A DNA stretch of 64,000 bases from Caecitellus pseudoparvulus (GCA_965644315.1 CBFFRQ010000066.1:496001-560000), one strand, 5' to 3'; counted from the first letter of the stretch, positions 19,991 to 31,734 are shown. The notes: generated by a model not told the origin, from the letters alone. Program-made: numbers and translations.

Positions 19991-21121
19991 ATGTCCGGGC
20001 CGTACTCCGCTTCTGTGTGGCCATTCGTCGCGTATGGCGTGGTGGACGTATTTCTAGTCATCGCTTGTCTGGCGTGGCTCAGCGTCGCCACCTGCGCGCC
20101 CGTCAGAAGGCGCAGTGCACTGGGCAGCTCCACTCACCCGTTGTATTTCGACCCCCAAGTGGCTGCCGAAGAGGCTCACCGGGCGCTCACCCCAGTGCAC
20201 AAGACCGTCACCGAGTTCCAGTCGCCATGCACGAAAGCAGCCTGCATTTTCATTCGCCTGCTCCTCGTCGGCACGGGCGCACTGATTACGCTTGAAGCCG
20301 CAGAATCTGCGGTGGGCGGCTGGCTCGCCCCCCAGTCACAGCGCAAGCACGCCTTCACAGGCGTTGCCTACGCCCTGGAGGCCTTGCACGTCTTCCTCAT
20401 CCCGTCTCTCCTGGTGGTGCCCCTCTCCTGGACCCTGGCCCTGCGTCGCCGCACCACCCTCATGCCTGCCACTGGCCTGGCAACTGCTATCACCCTGCTA
20501 ACCCTGGTCCTGGTGGGGGCCTTGCTGGCAGCAGGCTCCCTGGCGGTCAGCCACGCGCCTGACGACCTGCAGCCACACGTGCAATTCGGCGTGACGACGT
20601 GGCGCGCCCGGGGCCAGTGGGCCCTCGGCTCACTGCAACTGTACGACATCAGCCCGACAGTGCTAGCTCTGTACACCACCGGCGTGGGTGCGTGCCTGTG
20701 GTGGCGCACACGGTGGTGGCTGACGATGGCGGCGCAGGCCCTCTTGCTCGTGGGCCACTTCGTCGTGATTTTGAACGACACGGCGGCCTTCTTCGTGCCG
20801 GGCGTCTGGAACTGCCTCTTCCTCATCTCCCTCCTGCACACGGACTGGATGGTGTGGCGGGCAGATTGGCCGCTGGGACACAGTGCCGCCGCCCCTTCGG
20901 CCCGCTCAGCGCTGAGGGGCTACTTCGGCATGCCGTCTGGCAGCACGCCCGACCCAGGGCACCGCCGCGACACCGCCGCCTCGGCCGCCTCCCTGCACGA
21001 TGAGGTGCTGTTCATGCCCCTCACACACGACCAGCACACCCACACGCCAGCACACAGCTCGGAAGCCTGGGGACGTGATGGGGCCCACCCTTCGTCAGGC
21101 TTTCGAGCCCTGAATGCATGA
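19991..21121 (+). CDS. Multi-pass membrane protein of unknown function
   Basis: A 376-residue protein whose family I do not recognise. It has about seven hydrophobic segments: near residues 10-33, 80-103, 123-147, 157-182, 210-230, 236-260 and a short one near 265-285. These are followed by a hydrophilic C-terminal tail of ~90 residues rich in Ser, His and Asp. The seven-helix count and tail resemble receptor-like or GOST/GPCR-like proteins, but no diagnostic motif such as DRY or NPxxY is visible, so this is only a topology statement. The last 27 bp overlap the end of the gene on the opposite strand, tail to tail. Confidence 0.7.
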   Translation: MSGPYSASVWPFVAYGVVDVFLVIACLAWLSVATCAPVRRRSALGSSTHPLYFDPQVAAEEAHRALTPVHKTVTEFQSPCTKAACIFIRLLLVGTGALITLEAAESAVGGWLAPQSQRKHAFTGVAYALEALHVFLIPSLLVVPLSWTLALRRRTTLMPATGLATAITLLTLVLVGALLAAGSLAVSHAPDDLQPHVQFGVTTWRARGQWALGSLQLYDISPTVLALYTTGVGACLWWRTRWWLTMAAQALLLVGHFVVILNDTAAFFVPGVWNCLFLISLLHTDWMVWRADWPLGHSAAAPSARSALRGYFGMPSGSTPDPGHRRDTAASAASLHDEVLFMPLTHDQHTHTPAHSSEAWGRDGAHPSSGFRALNA

Positions 21122-23237
21122 TGGCCGCACCGCTGCCGCCACGGCCGCCGTGCCGTCCTTCGTTGACTGCAGCAGCCGCTGCAGTGGCGCAGCATCGCGC
21201 CCGTTGCACAAGGACGGGTCCAGGACAGCCAATGCGTGCGCAGCAGCCGAGCCGGCGAGACGAGTGGCCTCAGGAGTCACAGCAGCGGACAGATCTGCGG
21301 GCGACACCGGCCCCAGCACCCCCCGCACCAGGCGCACCCACTGCTCAGGACTGTCCAGGACCTCTGGCCAGCGGTCCGGCGCCGACAGAACCTCAGGGGT
21401 GCCGCCACGAGGCAGGCGAGCAGGGACTGCGTCGTGCAGGCGCGTGCGAGGGCCGGCACCCCGCCCCCTCAAACCTGTCACTGCCGCCGCCTCCCCCGCT
21501 GAGCCCCACAGCAGCTGACACGACGGGCACTGCACGAACGTGCGCTGGTGTGGTTGAGGCTGGGCCCGTGCGCCTGCGTGCCGGGCAGGGCAGGCAGCCT
21601 CAGTGTCTGCCAAGGCGCTCTGCACGCACTGCTCTGGCAGGGGAGACAGGGACGGGGGCGGCGAACTGGATCGTTCCTCTACCTGCTGGTGCAGAGCGGA
21701 GGGGGGTTCCTGCGTGCTGCCCAGCAGGCCATCCGAGCGCAAGGCTGAGCGGGCTGTCTGCGTGGCTTGGCGTTGGCAGGCTGCGGCAGCCTTGTGAAGC
21801 GTTGTGGGCGTCGTGACCAAGTTTACCGTGTACAGGCCAGCGGCGAAGCCAGACTGAAAGGCATGGCGCGCCACGCTGCTGACATAAGCCTGGGCCCTCC
21901 CCGAACAGGCCTGCATGCTCGTCTGGGTGTCCCTGCCGTGCACTGCGGGTGTGGAGGCGGTGGAGGCCCCACGCCTCAACTGGTGCGCCAGCAGATGGGA
22001 ACTGGCCGTCACCTGGCTCTGCAGACTGGCGGCCTCCCTGCGCGCAGCCTTCAGCTGGCCCTGGCAGGCCTCAAGGGCGGAGCGCAAGGAGGCGTTCTCA
22101 GCTTCAAGGTGGGCCTTCGTCACCTGACTGCGCACCCACCCACCCCCCTCTGCTGCCTCTTCCGTCCACCGCCAACCGTCACCGCCAACGCTCAGGGCTG
22201 CTGCGGCAGCATCCCCTGCCCAATCTCCAGCTTCTGTCGGCCCTCGTGCAGGACCACGCCCCATCTCTGTCGTTTTCTGCTCAAGGAACTGCATGAGGTC
22301 GGCGCCCATGCCAGGCCACTTACGCAGCAGTTTCCGCAGCTCTCGCCGGAAACCCTGCCCATCGTGAAGCTGGGGGTGCCCGGCAGAGGCGGCAGGCGCT
22401 GCAGGCGGACCTGACACCTGTGCGAAGTGCAGGCGCTGCGCCGGTGCGTCGGGGGCCCGCCCGAGGCTGCCAGTTGAGCGCCTCCGGCTGCCAGGCGAAG
22501 CAGGCGTTGTGCGAGAACCGCCAGAGCCATGGCTGGCAGTGTCTCCTCCCGCCCTGCCCAGGGCTGGTGCAGAGCTGAAGAGGGGAGGGGACATGTTGAG
22601 GTGCGGGGAGGGGTCGTCACGCAGGCCGCGGCGGCGTTTGGTGCCGCCCAGGTGGGCGTGCGAGGGAGCTGCGGCGCCGCTCCGTGCCCCTTGGGCGGCT
22701 CCACCATCGCCGCGGGCCCCAGCAGCCACAGCAGAGGCATTGCGAGTCAGCGCCTGCACGGGGTCCTCTGTGTGCTGCAGGTGCCGACCAGCAGTCTCGA
22801 TGAATGAAGAGTGCTGCGGAGGGAAGAGGGGCAAGGGGGTGGTGTCTGCAGCCTTCAAATGGAGCCAGGCGCGGAACTCCCGTACCGACTTGGCGACGAG
22901 CAGGCGGAAGATGTCACCCCCCAAATTCTGGTACAGAAACGCCAGTAGGTCCTTGGGCTTGTGGCGCTTTTCGTCGTGCACTTTGCAGGCCTGTGGAGTG
23001 CAGTGAGGGCCCACGTGCGCCGGGGCCGTGTCAGCGTTTCACCGCGCGCCTCACCGTCTCCAGCACTCGGCGCTTCTTGCTGCAGCTGGTGGCGTGGGAG
23101 TAGTTCCTGACCACCTTGAAGAAAGCACTTAGCGACAGAGCAAAGTCCCCCCCTCCAATGGTGGCCACGTGGTCCTTGAGCCACTTGCCAGACGGCACTG
23201 TCTCCCTCGCCTTGCTCTCGCCTTCGCCTTGAGCCAT
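21095..23237 (-). CDS. Hypothetical coiled-coil protein
   Basis: Unrecognised protein of 692 residues. Exons are 23055-23237 and 21095-22990, joined in phase by a GTGAGG...ACAG intron. The N-terminal ~110 residues look folded and helical (WLKDHVATIGGGDFALSLSAFF, LLAFLYQNLGGDIFRLLVAK). They are followed by a long disordered Ser/Pro/Ala-rich part, then a coiled-coil segment (KAHLEAENASLRSALEACQGQLK...), and further disordered sequence containing CPSCQLLWG. A cytoskeletal or centrosomal role would fit such an architecture but is not supported by any motif. Its stop lies inside the convergent membrane-protein gene (27-bp overlap). Confidence 0.6.
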
Positions 23238-23590
23238 GGTGCTTCCGGCGTTGGAGCCCGGCTCGCACACACACGCCACTGCTGCGCAGCGTGCATGCCG
23301 TAGGTGGCAGCCGTCAGCGCGCAGAGGGTCCTGTGGCAGCCGGCGCGTCCCCAGCGCGAGCACTTCGTTGTGCTGCAGTGGCTCGCCAACTCAAGCAACA
23401 CTGACCCCCCCTCCAACCCACGCTGAGGGGGGGTCGACGCCCACCACAACCACTTTGGCGTGTTGGCGGTGCAGTCGGCACACGGGCCGCAACACCCGGC
23501 CCCTGACAAACCAAACTCACACATGTACACCCTGCAATCCTCAGCCTGTGTAGCCTGTTAAGGTCGTTTCACATCAACCACCTCTTCACC
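23238..23590. other. Intergenic region with no gene recognised
   Basis: About 350 bp between two divergent gene starts. No recognisable gene, repeat or RNA. It includes runs of C and G near 23,400-23,430 and probably holds promoters. Confidence 0.35.
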
Positions 23591-24064
23591 ATGGCAGACG
23601 CAGCAGCAGCAGCAACCGGCGCAGGCACCGCTGCGGCGCCAGCCGCAGGCACAGCAGGCTCTGCTGCCGCACCCTCCGGCAGCCAGGCAGAGGCAAACAG
23701 GAAGCTGGCATTGGATTTGGCTGCAGTAAGTTGCTTGTGCGCTTCTTGTACCAGCGCATGATGTTGCTCGGCCTGCAGCAACCTTGCAAGCTTGCGGAAA
23801 CGCGACGGACAGGCAAAGGAAAGCACTCGTCTCGCTCGCCCCCTCCCCACCCGCGCACAGTTGCCAGAGGGCCTGTTCCGAACCGTCGTGTTGTTCCTGT
23901 AGGCAGCCCTCTTCGAAGCCATGGAGCGCGCGCTGCATGTGGCTGGCGGAGCTTGGGTTGTGTTGCTTGCTGTCGAGGCAAGTGCAGACACTGACACTGG
24001 CGCAAGGCGTGTTGCAGTAGAGCTGCTCTGCTGCGCAAGTCTGCGTCCAGAATGCACCCCTTGA
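23591..24064 (+). CDS. Tentative small Ala-rich protein
   Basis: Tentative gene. The ATG at 23591 has a good context (CACCATGG) and opens an Ala-rich frame ending ANRKLALDLAA at a GTAAGT donor (exon 23591-23725). A CCTGTAG acceptor gives a second exon (23903-24064) that continues in frame as ALFEAMERALHVAGGAWVV and stops at 24062-24064, 28 bp from the end of the convergent SAYSD1-like gene. The resulting 98-residue product matches no family known to me. Other acceptors, such as the one before LPEGLFRTVVLFL, would give a shorter protein. Coding status is uncertain. Confidence 0.3.
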
Positions 24065-24092
24065 CGACCCCTACACCTTGCTGTCACTACTT

Positions 24093-24713
24093 TCACTTGC
24101 CTGCCTGCGCCTCCTCAGCCGGCACTGGTGCCTGCCTAACCTCAGCTTGCGATGCTCTCAACGCGAGCGCCAGCAAGCGCTCTTCCTCCGCAGCCAACTG
24201 CGCCGCATCCCGGCCACCCAGCGTTTGCCCTGCACCCCATGCCTGGTGGGGCTGGGGTGCCACGTGGTCCCTCGGCGCCCCACGCGGCATGCGGTCTGCG
24301 CCGCCCCCTCGGATCTGCCTGTCGAGAGCATCGGCTGTGAGGTCCCCGGCCAGGCGCTGACCGCCTTCGTTGAAAACGCTGTAACTGGATAGCTCGCCTT
24401 CTTCGCCTTCACCAGCTGTGCGGGTGTTGTAGAAGATGGCGCCCAGCAGCCCAAGCATGAAGAGAATGGGCCAGAAGTCCCCCGCTAGAAACATGAGAAG
24501 CAGCCACGCTGCACACAGCGCACCTCCACGCCAGGACACCCATGAGGCCACCAGTGACATCGCGATCTCCCAGCATGTCCGAGAGTCGGTGTCCCCCGCA
24601 TCGAGGGCTGGTGGCGGTGAAGGCGGGGCAGGTGTTGGCGGGCGACGTCCGAGGGGTTGGCGGCGCCGGACAATCTCCCCGTTCACGATCAGGGGGCCCT
24701 TGTGTTGAGGCAT
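24093..24713 (-). CDS. SAYSD1: SAYSvFN-domain protein (SAYSD1-like)
   Basis: Small ER membrane protein of 206 residues. The hallmark is the motif SSYSVFNEGGQRLAGDLTA near residue 115-135, which matches the SAYSvFN domain (SAYSVFN, then a Gly and LTAE). It is preceded, as in the family, by a tight hydrophobic hairpin (AAWLLLMFLAGDFWPILFML). In animals SAYSD1 senses UFMylated ribosomes at the translocon and helps clear stalled nascent chains; the same role here is an inference. The N-terminal ~45 residues are polar and Pro-rich. The C-terminal tail is Ala/Arg-rich and helical. The start is the ATG at 24713; the frame is open further upstream. A GCAATTTCCGCAG copy lies about 85 bp upstream. Confidence 0.8.
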   Translation of the reverse strand: MPQHKGPLIVNGEIVRRRQPLGRRPPTPAPPSPPPALDAGDTDSRTCWEIAMSLVASWVSWRGGALCAAWLLLMFLAGDFWPILFMLGLLGAIFYNTRTAGEGEEGELSSYSVFNEGGQRLAGDLTADALDRQIRGGGADRMPRGAPRDHVAPQPHQAWGAGQTLGGRDAAQLAAEEERLLALALRASQAEVRQAPVPAEEAQAGK

Positions 24714-24797
24714 GGCTAAACTCTGTGCAGACACTGTAGCTGCGCCTTGTGCTCCTGGCGCAGGCACGGAAGGCAGCCGCGGTCAACGCCAGCCCAA

Positions 24798-24810
24798 GCA
24801 ATTTCCGCAG
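24798..24810. promoter_or_regulatory. GCAATTTCCGCAG motif upstream of the SAYSD1-like gene
   Basis: An exact second copy of the 13-mer at 19947-19959. It lies in the short region between the divergent ends of two minus-strand genes and about 85 bp before the SAYSD1 ATG. Its function is unknown. Confidence 0.3.
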
Positions 24811-24967
24811 AGTTGCCACCCCCACCGCGCTCGCTGCAGCTCAGAAACTGGTAGATGTGGGGTCTGAAACAGGGGCTCATGCAGAAAACTTGCATTGGAA
24901 CCGTTGATGCGAAAGTGTGAAGCGCTTCTGGCTGTGCAGGGGGCCGGCACCGTGCGTGGCTGGTCCA

Positions 24968-25976
24968 TCACAGCTTGGGCTCCATGGACAGCGGCTGCGC
25001 CGTGGTGCCCCCGTCCACTGTGAGCACGGTGCCCGTCACCCACGCGCCGGCACGAGACGCAAGGTACAGTGCAGCTCCACCCATGTCTTCTGCCGTGCCC
25101 AGGCGGCCCATGGGAATGCCCTTGCTCACAACTTCCTCAGGCACGTACGTGAGCAGTTGGTTGGACATACGGCTCGGCACGAAGCCTCTGCAAAAGCACA
25201 GGCGCCGCGTGCATGGGGCACAGTCAAGGCCGTGCTGTGTGCGCGGCTGCGTGGCACTCACGGGGCAATGGCGTTCACTGTGATGGCGTGGCCGCCGTCG
25301 GCTCGCCGGTCAGCCAGCTCCCCAGCCAGCTTCTTCGTCAGCATGTGCACGGCAGCCTTGCTGGCGTCGTATGCATAGGTTGGTACAGGCTGTGGCATGA
25401 GCCCTGCGATGGAGCCGATGTTGATGACGCGGCCGGGGTCAGCCTCAGCCGACCCCGCGTCAAGCAAGGGCAGGCAGGCGCGTGTCAGCGAGAAAATGGA
25501 CTTGACGTTCAAGTTCCACAGCTTATCCCACGCCTGGTCAGGGTAGCTCTCCATGGGTTCGCCCCATGACGCCCCAGAGTTGTTGACGAGGACGTGCAAG
25601 GCGTCGCCGCGGGAGGACAGCTCTTTGGCCAGCGCCAGGCAGCCTTGCTCCGAGTCCAAGTTGGCCTCCAGCGGCACACACTCGCCGGGCCCCTGAGCGG
25701 ACAGCTCCTGTGCCTTGCGCTCGCATGACTTCAGCGATCTAGATGCGATGTACACTTTCGCATCGTTCTCAACAAACGCCTGCAGCAAAGGACGGCGTGT
25801 GGTGGTGGTTCAATTTCCGCCACCCCCTCGTGCACACCACGCCACGCCAAGACCTCGCTACGCACCTTCGCGATCATCGCACCGATGCCACGACCACCGC
25901 CAGTGACTAGGACTGTCTTGCCTGCCACTGAGAACAGCTTGTCAGCAGCCATCTTCGCTGCGCTGGTCGCCGCCAT
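24968..25976 (-). CDS. Short-chain dehydrogenase/reductase (intact)
   Basis: Classical SDR oxidoreductase, NAD(P)-dependent; substrate unknown. Exons are 25866-25976, 25262-25779 and 24968-25187 (282 residues), all phases consistent. Every key motif is present: TGGGRGIG cofactor loop, LVNNSGAS, the catalytic Ser in INIGSIAG, YAYDASK (Tyr and Lys of the active site), VNAIAPGFVPSRM and the C-terminal GAWVTGTVLTVDGG. The sequence style resembles gluconate-5-dehydrogenase or 3-oxoacyl-ACP-reductase-like SDRs, but specificity cannot be read from it. Unlike the SDR at 4440, nothing suggests loss of activity. Confidence 0.87.
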
Positions 25977-26414
25977 AGTGAGCGTGCTGCTGGGCTGGAG
26001 TGTGGCTTCGTTCGCGAGTTGTGCGACCGCAGCGTGGCAGGGAATGGAACGGACCGCAAGAGAACGGGTATGGAGTTGTGCATGTGCAAACTGGCAATCT
26101 TTCAGGGTCGTATTTTGGGCCTTTGTGTGCTTCTGCGAGCCTGCATACAAAAATCCACAAGCTGTCCGTGCGTCCGGCCGTTGGCCCGTTATGTGTTTGG
26201 ATCCGAACTCGTATGACACCCTCCACTTCGCATTGTCTGCTAGCAAACACGTGTAGAAAAGCGGGACGCCATGGTCAATGCCCTTAGGTGAATTAAAAGT
26301 GCAAAATATGCTCACAGCACTGCAACAAATCCCACTCTGCTTGTGCGAAATGCAGGCCTTGTGCCTGCATCCATGTGCCATGCCAGAGCACGATAGAAGC
26401 CCAAGATGTAGGCT
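25977..26414. other. Intergenic region with no gene recognised
   Basis: About 440 bp, visibly less GC-rich than the flanking genes. It holds the SDR promoter and the Pumilio 3' end. No protein-like frame or RNA gene is seen. Confidence 0.35.
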
Positions 26415-28882
26415 TCAGGAAGACTCCTTCAAGTCATGGACGGTGGGTATTTTCGGAAGAGGCGTCTCCGCGGGTAGTGGCGAAGCGACGCAGTTCTGAG
26501 GGTCACCGCCATTGTTGCCGCAGGCAGGTGTGTTGGCTGGCGCCGTCAAGTCAACAGCTTCAGAGTGTGCGAAGGCGGTCTCCGGGACAGGCAGCTGCAG
26601 ATGCCATGATGGAGACAAGTGCTCCCACGTGTGCGGCATCGAGTCCGATGCAGGGGGCAGCTCCATGTTCTGTTGGAGACTTGCCGCTTCCCCTTTCGGA
26701 TCTGCTTGTCCGGGCCCCTCACTGACGCCGCTTGGGGTGCTTTGTCCAGGGCCTGCGTCTTGTGAAAGAGCCAAGGCTTGCTGGAGACTGGCGTGGGCTG
26801 CAGCCTGCTTCGTCTCTTGTGGTGCGGTCGGTGATCGCTGCAGTGCCATGTAGCTTGGCGGTGCCGAGCAGCCAGGGATGACTGGAACGACAACGCCTGC
26901 AGCCATCAAAACCTGAACGGCGTCTTGCAGCATCTGTCTACCGTACGGAAGGCTTTCAATTTGATCAGCATTCACCCGCACGGCGTCAGCCAGAAGCACT
27001 TGACAAGGCAGTGGGCACACTTGCAAGGCCTTCTGCAAGACGTAGTTTCCGTAGCGGTCGATGAGCAACCTTCGAATGGGGCTCTTTCGCACGATGCCGG
27101 GGTGTACGAGCCAAAATCCTGACACGTATGCGTAGTGCCCTTGCGCAGCTGGCCTGGCGTGCTTCGATGCTGTGTCAATGCTGCTCACAGTGCCTGGCGG
27201 GGGTGGCAGCCCCATGAGTTCGGCCACTAGTTCCAGCGCCAGATCTAGCGGGGCTGCTTCAAAGAGTCTCTCGAGCACGTTGCTGGCGTACTTGTGCTGA
27301 GCAACCTGCACAATGCGGCCCCGGAGCGCTGCAGCGATACTCTTGGCTCGCACGAGGACCATGCGTTGCAGGACGAAGTTGCCGTACGGATTTGTGGCGA
27401 GCGCGAGAGACTGCGCAAGCAAGTCCTCATAAATGACTTTCTCCAGCCATTCCTCAGGCATCACTTCCAACGCTCGCTGCAACACACGGCATCCGTACGG
27501 ATGCACCGCCAAAGGGACTGCAGAGTTCTCAAGAAACTCCAGCACGGTCGGCGGAATGAGGCCGCGGTTCGAGCACTGTGTGTTGAGAGAGCGGCTTCGT
27601 GTGGCGTGCATGGCATGAAACACCGCGTGGCATGGCTTTCTCGGAGACTCACGGTGCTGAGCATTTTCTGGACAACGTTGTGGGCGCACTGGTGCTGCAC
27701 GAATGCAGGCATGCTTGACACGACACTCTGCACGAGCTTGGACCAGGCGGCATCGGCAGCGACATCAAGAGCCTTCTGCACGACTCTGTGGCCGTACACG
27801 TTTGTGGAGAGGGCCAGCAAGTGTTTCGAGACTGTGTCAACCGCCGACGCTGCGTGCCACTCGACCGGCCCAGACAACAAGCACTGCACCGTGTAGTTGC
27901 CGCACGCATGCTTTGCACAGCCGAGAAAGTCATCCAGTAGGACTTTTGCGATGAACTCTTGTTCGTTTGCGTCTGCAGGGTGCGCGTACCGGAACTGAAC
28001 GAAGCGAGAGCCCACCGGGTCCTTCGCAAGCTCCAGCGTCACCTCCACCGCATCAGTCAAGCACCAGCCAACAGAGAAGAATGCCGCATCGCTAGTGGGC
28101 ACCCGCTTCATGTTTGTCTGGGAGGGGGGGTGCGGGGGTGATGCAGGAGCCGCAACTCGGTCTGCCGTGGCTTGGCAGACTCACCTGGTGCTTGTGCGTT
28201 GGAGCGCTGCTTGTGCGCCGAGCAAACGCTGTCAGCGCAGCTCGCAAGGCAGCAACGGCTGTCGTGTGATCCACGCCCCGCGGAAGCCCCGGATGGAAGG
28301 GAAGCCCGCCAGGGAATGGCAGCGGCATCGGAGCGGCAGGAGGCACTGCTGGGAAGGGGGGTGGCAACCCACCTGGAGCGAGTTGCATCTGCCCCATCAT
28401 TTGAGCCATGGCATACATCAATGTGGGGTCTGGAAGTGGCAGGGCCGCCTGTGCCTGGGCACCCGGTGCGCTTTGGGACCAGCTTGGCCAGGCGGCGGCG
28501 GTGGCGTCTGAGGGATGAGCAACTGCGGCATGAACCGGAGCAGCCCCCCACAAAGGTTGCACATGGGCCATCACAGATTCGCCTCCAACAGGGCCGGGGT
28601 ATGCTCCCTCAGTTCTACCGGGGTGCATGGTGCTGGGGAAGGAAATGGACGGCAGCCTGGCCAGAGCTTCCCTGCGCAAGTGCATGGGGTGCGGTCGGTG
28701 ACGAGCCCATTGCAGCAAAAGGGTTGGTGCTACCACTGGAGTTCCAGTGGTTGCTGCTTGCTGCGGTGCGCACAAGCCGTGATTGAGCGAGCTGGGCCCG
28801 ACAGCTTGTGGAAGCGGTGGTGCGGGAAGCAGTCGGCGCAGGCCACCTTGGCACACGAGCAGAGACCCTCACGAGCAGACAT
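26415..28882 (-). CDS. PUM: Pumilio-family RNA-binding protein
   Basis: PUF protein that binds 3'UTRs and represses or localises mRNAs. Proposed exons are 28737-28882, 28185-28671, 27653-28117 and 26415-27575 (752 residues), all in phase. The N-terminus has a Cys/His-rich start (CSCAKVACADCFPHH) and a Pro/Met-rich disordered region. Eight PUM repeats follow, recognisable by their base-contacting helices: SRFVQ, NYTVQ, HRVVQK, HNVVQK, CRVLQR, NFVLQR, SNVLER and NYVLQK. These side chains correspond to the usual PUF code positions. A ~30-residue insertion sits between repeats 7 and 8. The C-terminal ~150 residues are Gln/Ser/Pro-rich. Confidence 0.87.
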
Positions 28883-29414
28883 AGACACAGAGAATGTGGA
28901 TACGCACCTCTTCAACACGTTGCTGTCTCGTTGCTGCGCAACCTGCAACGGAACGTCGCTCACTGACCAGCGCAACTTCCGCAGCAACGCAACTGGTGTG
29001 AGGGACTGTGTCGCTGCTTGAAAGCTCTCAAACCTGCCTCCACGCGCGATGCAACCGACCAGAATGCAACCTGGAGCGCTTCAGTTCTATGCAGATTGCC
29101 TTATTTGCTTGTGGGGGAGAGCTGTCAGGACTGCGCTGGCAGTGTGAAGGCTGTGCCTTGGGCTTACTGGCAACGCAGCTTGTGCAGCAGGCGGGCGGTG
29201 CACTCCCCCCTTCCAGCCAAACTCCTCACACTCTACCACTCCACCCAGACCGTGGCGGCCGCGCTGAGGCCTGCCTTCTCACCTCAGGCATTACCCTGCT
29301 TTCTGTTCGCCCTGCATCCTGCCTGCAGTTGAGGAAGGGGTTGCTCGCGCCTCAGCGACGAACGTTTGAGCACGACAGCGACCAGCCGCAGCAAGCGCGC
29401 AGCCTTTGTTTGCG
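28883..29414. promoter_or_regulatory. Divergent promoter region between Pumilio and kleisin genes
   Basis: About 530 bp shared by two divergent genes. GCAACTTCCGCAGC at 28972-28985 is a one-base variant of the recurrent motif, 90 bp from the Pumilio ATG. No other gene is seen. Confidence 0.35.
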
Positions 29415-31734
29415 ATGTTTTGGTCGTCAAGTCTTCTCACCACCCGTGGGCCACTCGGGAAGGTGTGGCTTGCCGCCCAATGGGGTGACAAGCGCCTCAG
29501 CCGGGTGCGTGTGCGCCGGTGCGGAAGTTGCTCAGCATCCGCTTGAATGTTGCCCGTTGAGGACCTTTGCAGGCCCAATGCGCGGCGGCTGACATTGACC
29601 AAGCTGTCGAGGACATTATCAAGCCACAGCAGCCCCTTGCACTGCGCACGAGCGGAACCCTGCTGCTCGGCTGTGCGCGCATTTACGAGCTGAAGCTCGC
29701 GCTGCTGTACACGGAGTGCACGGCGGCCATGAAGCGGCTGCAGGTATGTGCTGTGCGCCCCCATCTCCACACAATATGAACAGGATGCACCGTGCAGCTC
29801 GCGGTGCTGAGCGCACCCACGTAGCCCGCCGTTGTGCCATGACAGCAGCAACAGCTACTTTGCTTCCGCCGCACCTGCGCAGACTTCAAGCCGCAAGGCC
29901 GCTGTGGACCTGCCTGCAGCGGCAAGGAAGGGCACACAGAAGCAACTGAACCGGAAAGCTCAGACGCACGCCTTCGGCATGGACGACGACGACGAGTCTG
30001 TAGTGCTGGGGGACATGGGTGCCCTGTGAGTTTCGTGGCGTTTCATGCATTCAAACGGCAGACAGCGGCGAGGCGTCTGCTCACACCTGCCGCAACCTGC
30101 GGGCACTCACAGGGATGACGTCCTGGACGATGATTTCACCTTGATCAAGGGCACTCTGAATCAGGCACCTCTGGGGGACATTTCCCTGCGTGCAGGTGAC
30201 CACACTGGTGAGTGACAGCGGTGCTGCGGGCAAGTTCACACGGCGCACCTCACCCTGCCTCACGCTCGGAGCAGACCTCCCTGAGGAAGGAGTGGATGCG
30301 GACGACCTCTTCGACGAGTTGCAGCCTGCCCCTGAAGCTTTGCGGGCTGCCGGGACGCCCGCGTCTGCTGCGGCATCCTCTGCGCAAGTGGATGACATTG
30401 ACGTCCTGGACACTGGCCTTGGTGACGTTGCATCGCTGGCGAGTGGGGCCAGTGGTGCAGCGGGCATGGGGCGTCGCAGCAGTGCGGCAGCGGACGCTGC
30501 CCTGGCTGCAGGCAGGGCATCCCTTGCTCCTGGAGCTCGTGAGAGCCTGGGCGGCATGGCTGAGGACGACTTCCAGCTGGGAGACTTGGGCGATGGCTTG
30601 GGGGACATGGACTTGACTGGCATGGGTGGCGACGCAGAGGAGGACTTGTTGGTGGGAGGCAGCGGCGCGATGCTGGCGGAGGCGACCTCTGACACGGAGG
30701 ATGGCGTCTCCGACCTCATCGTCGAGAGCGAGACCGAGAGCCAAGCTGAGGCGGCCGCCGCAGCCAGGGCAAAGGCCGCCGCAACTCGAGCCTTGCGCCG
30801 CCGGAAGGCTGCAGGCGCAGTCAGGGACTCAGTCCTGCAAGTGCCCTCTCGCACGCTGAAGGAGTGGATTGGAAGCACGGAGCGCCACTGCCTGCCTCGG
30901 CCCTTAGGCAGGCGCCGCACACGCCTGGCTCGCCTGCACGCTGGTGCCGACGCTGCTGCAGCAGTGACGAGCGAGGAAGGTTTTGCAAGGATGCTGCAGC
31001 TCCCCTTGGGCATGCGCTACGACGACCTGGCACCGCAGCTCGCAGCCTTCTTCAAAGCCCATGCCAGCGACAACCTGCCGTACCCTCGCCGTCCGGAAGT
31101 GGAGCTGCAGAACGAGATTCGGGCTGCTCTGGGCTTGCCTGCCATGGGGGTGGACGCGGCAGGTGAAGGCGAGGGCGCAGTCGCCCCGGCTGACGAGGAC
31201 GACCTCGGCATGGGTGGCTTTGACGACGAGGACTTCCCTGCGCCCATGTCCCCAGGCGCACTGCCAGACCTGGATGAGAGCACAGGCAAGGACGGGGCTG
31301 GTCGTCCCTCCCTGCTGGATGCAGCTCTGGGCGGTGCTGATGGCGCCAGCGTCGCGCCGTCTGTGGCCAGCAGTGCCGCGGCGGGTCTGGCAGCCGAGCC
31401 GTCCCCACTGCCTTCCTCTGCTGCCTCTCCGCAAGCACACGAGGAGGCCCAGGGCCACGTGTCGACCCGCAAGTGGCACGCCCGCACGAAGCGCATGGCC
31501 AAGGTGCTTGCGAGCGCCATGGAGGCTGCGGGGGCCTCAGGGGACCGCGCGGAGGTGTCCTTTTCCGGCCTCAGCGTCGGCAGCACCAAGCGCACTGCTG
31601 CCTCTGCCTTCTATGAAGTGCTGGCCCTGGCCACGTGGGACGTCGTGCAAGTGCGCCAAGACCTGCCGTACGCGGACATCACTGTTGGCAAGACCGATGC
31701 CTTTGATGCCACCGTCGCCGCTCTGCACGAGTGA
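29415..31734 (+). CDS. Rad21/Rec8-like alpha-kleisin of cohesin
   Basis: Cohesin alpha-kleisin, which bridges the SMC1 and SMC3 heads and is cleaved by separase at anaphase. Exons are 29415-29504, 29573-29743, 29883-30025, 30113-30207 and 30275-31734 (652 residues); phases agree. The Rad21/Rec8 N-terminal domain is clear: RGPLGKVWLAAQW, IKPQQPLALRTSGTLLLG, RIYELKLALLYTEC. Then come VDLP, acidic linkers (DDDDESVVLGD, DDFQLGDLGDGLGD) and a C-terminal winged helix ending AFYEVLALATWDVVQVRQ and LPYADITV, which fits the SMC1-binding domain. Mitotic Rad21/Scc1 or meiotic Rec8 cannot be decided. Separase-type ExxR sites may lie in the linker but were not assigned. Confidence 0.85.

Noticed and set aside
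25800-25825. GGTTCAATTTCC inside an SDR intron as a tRNA or polymerase III B-box
   Set aside because: The loop would be 8 nt and no other tRNA parts are present. It is one copy of the recurrent motif instead.
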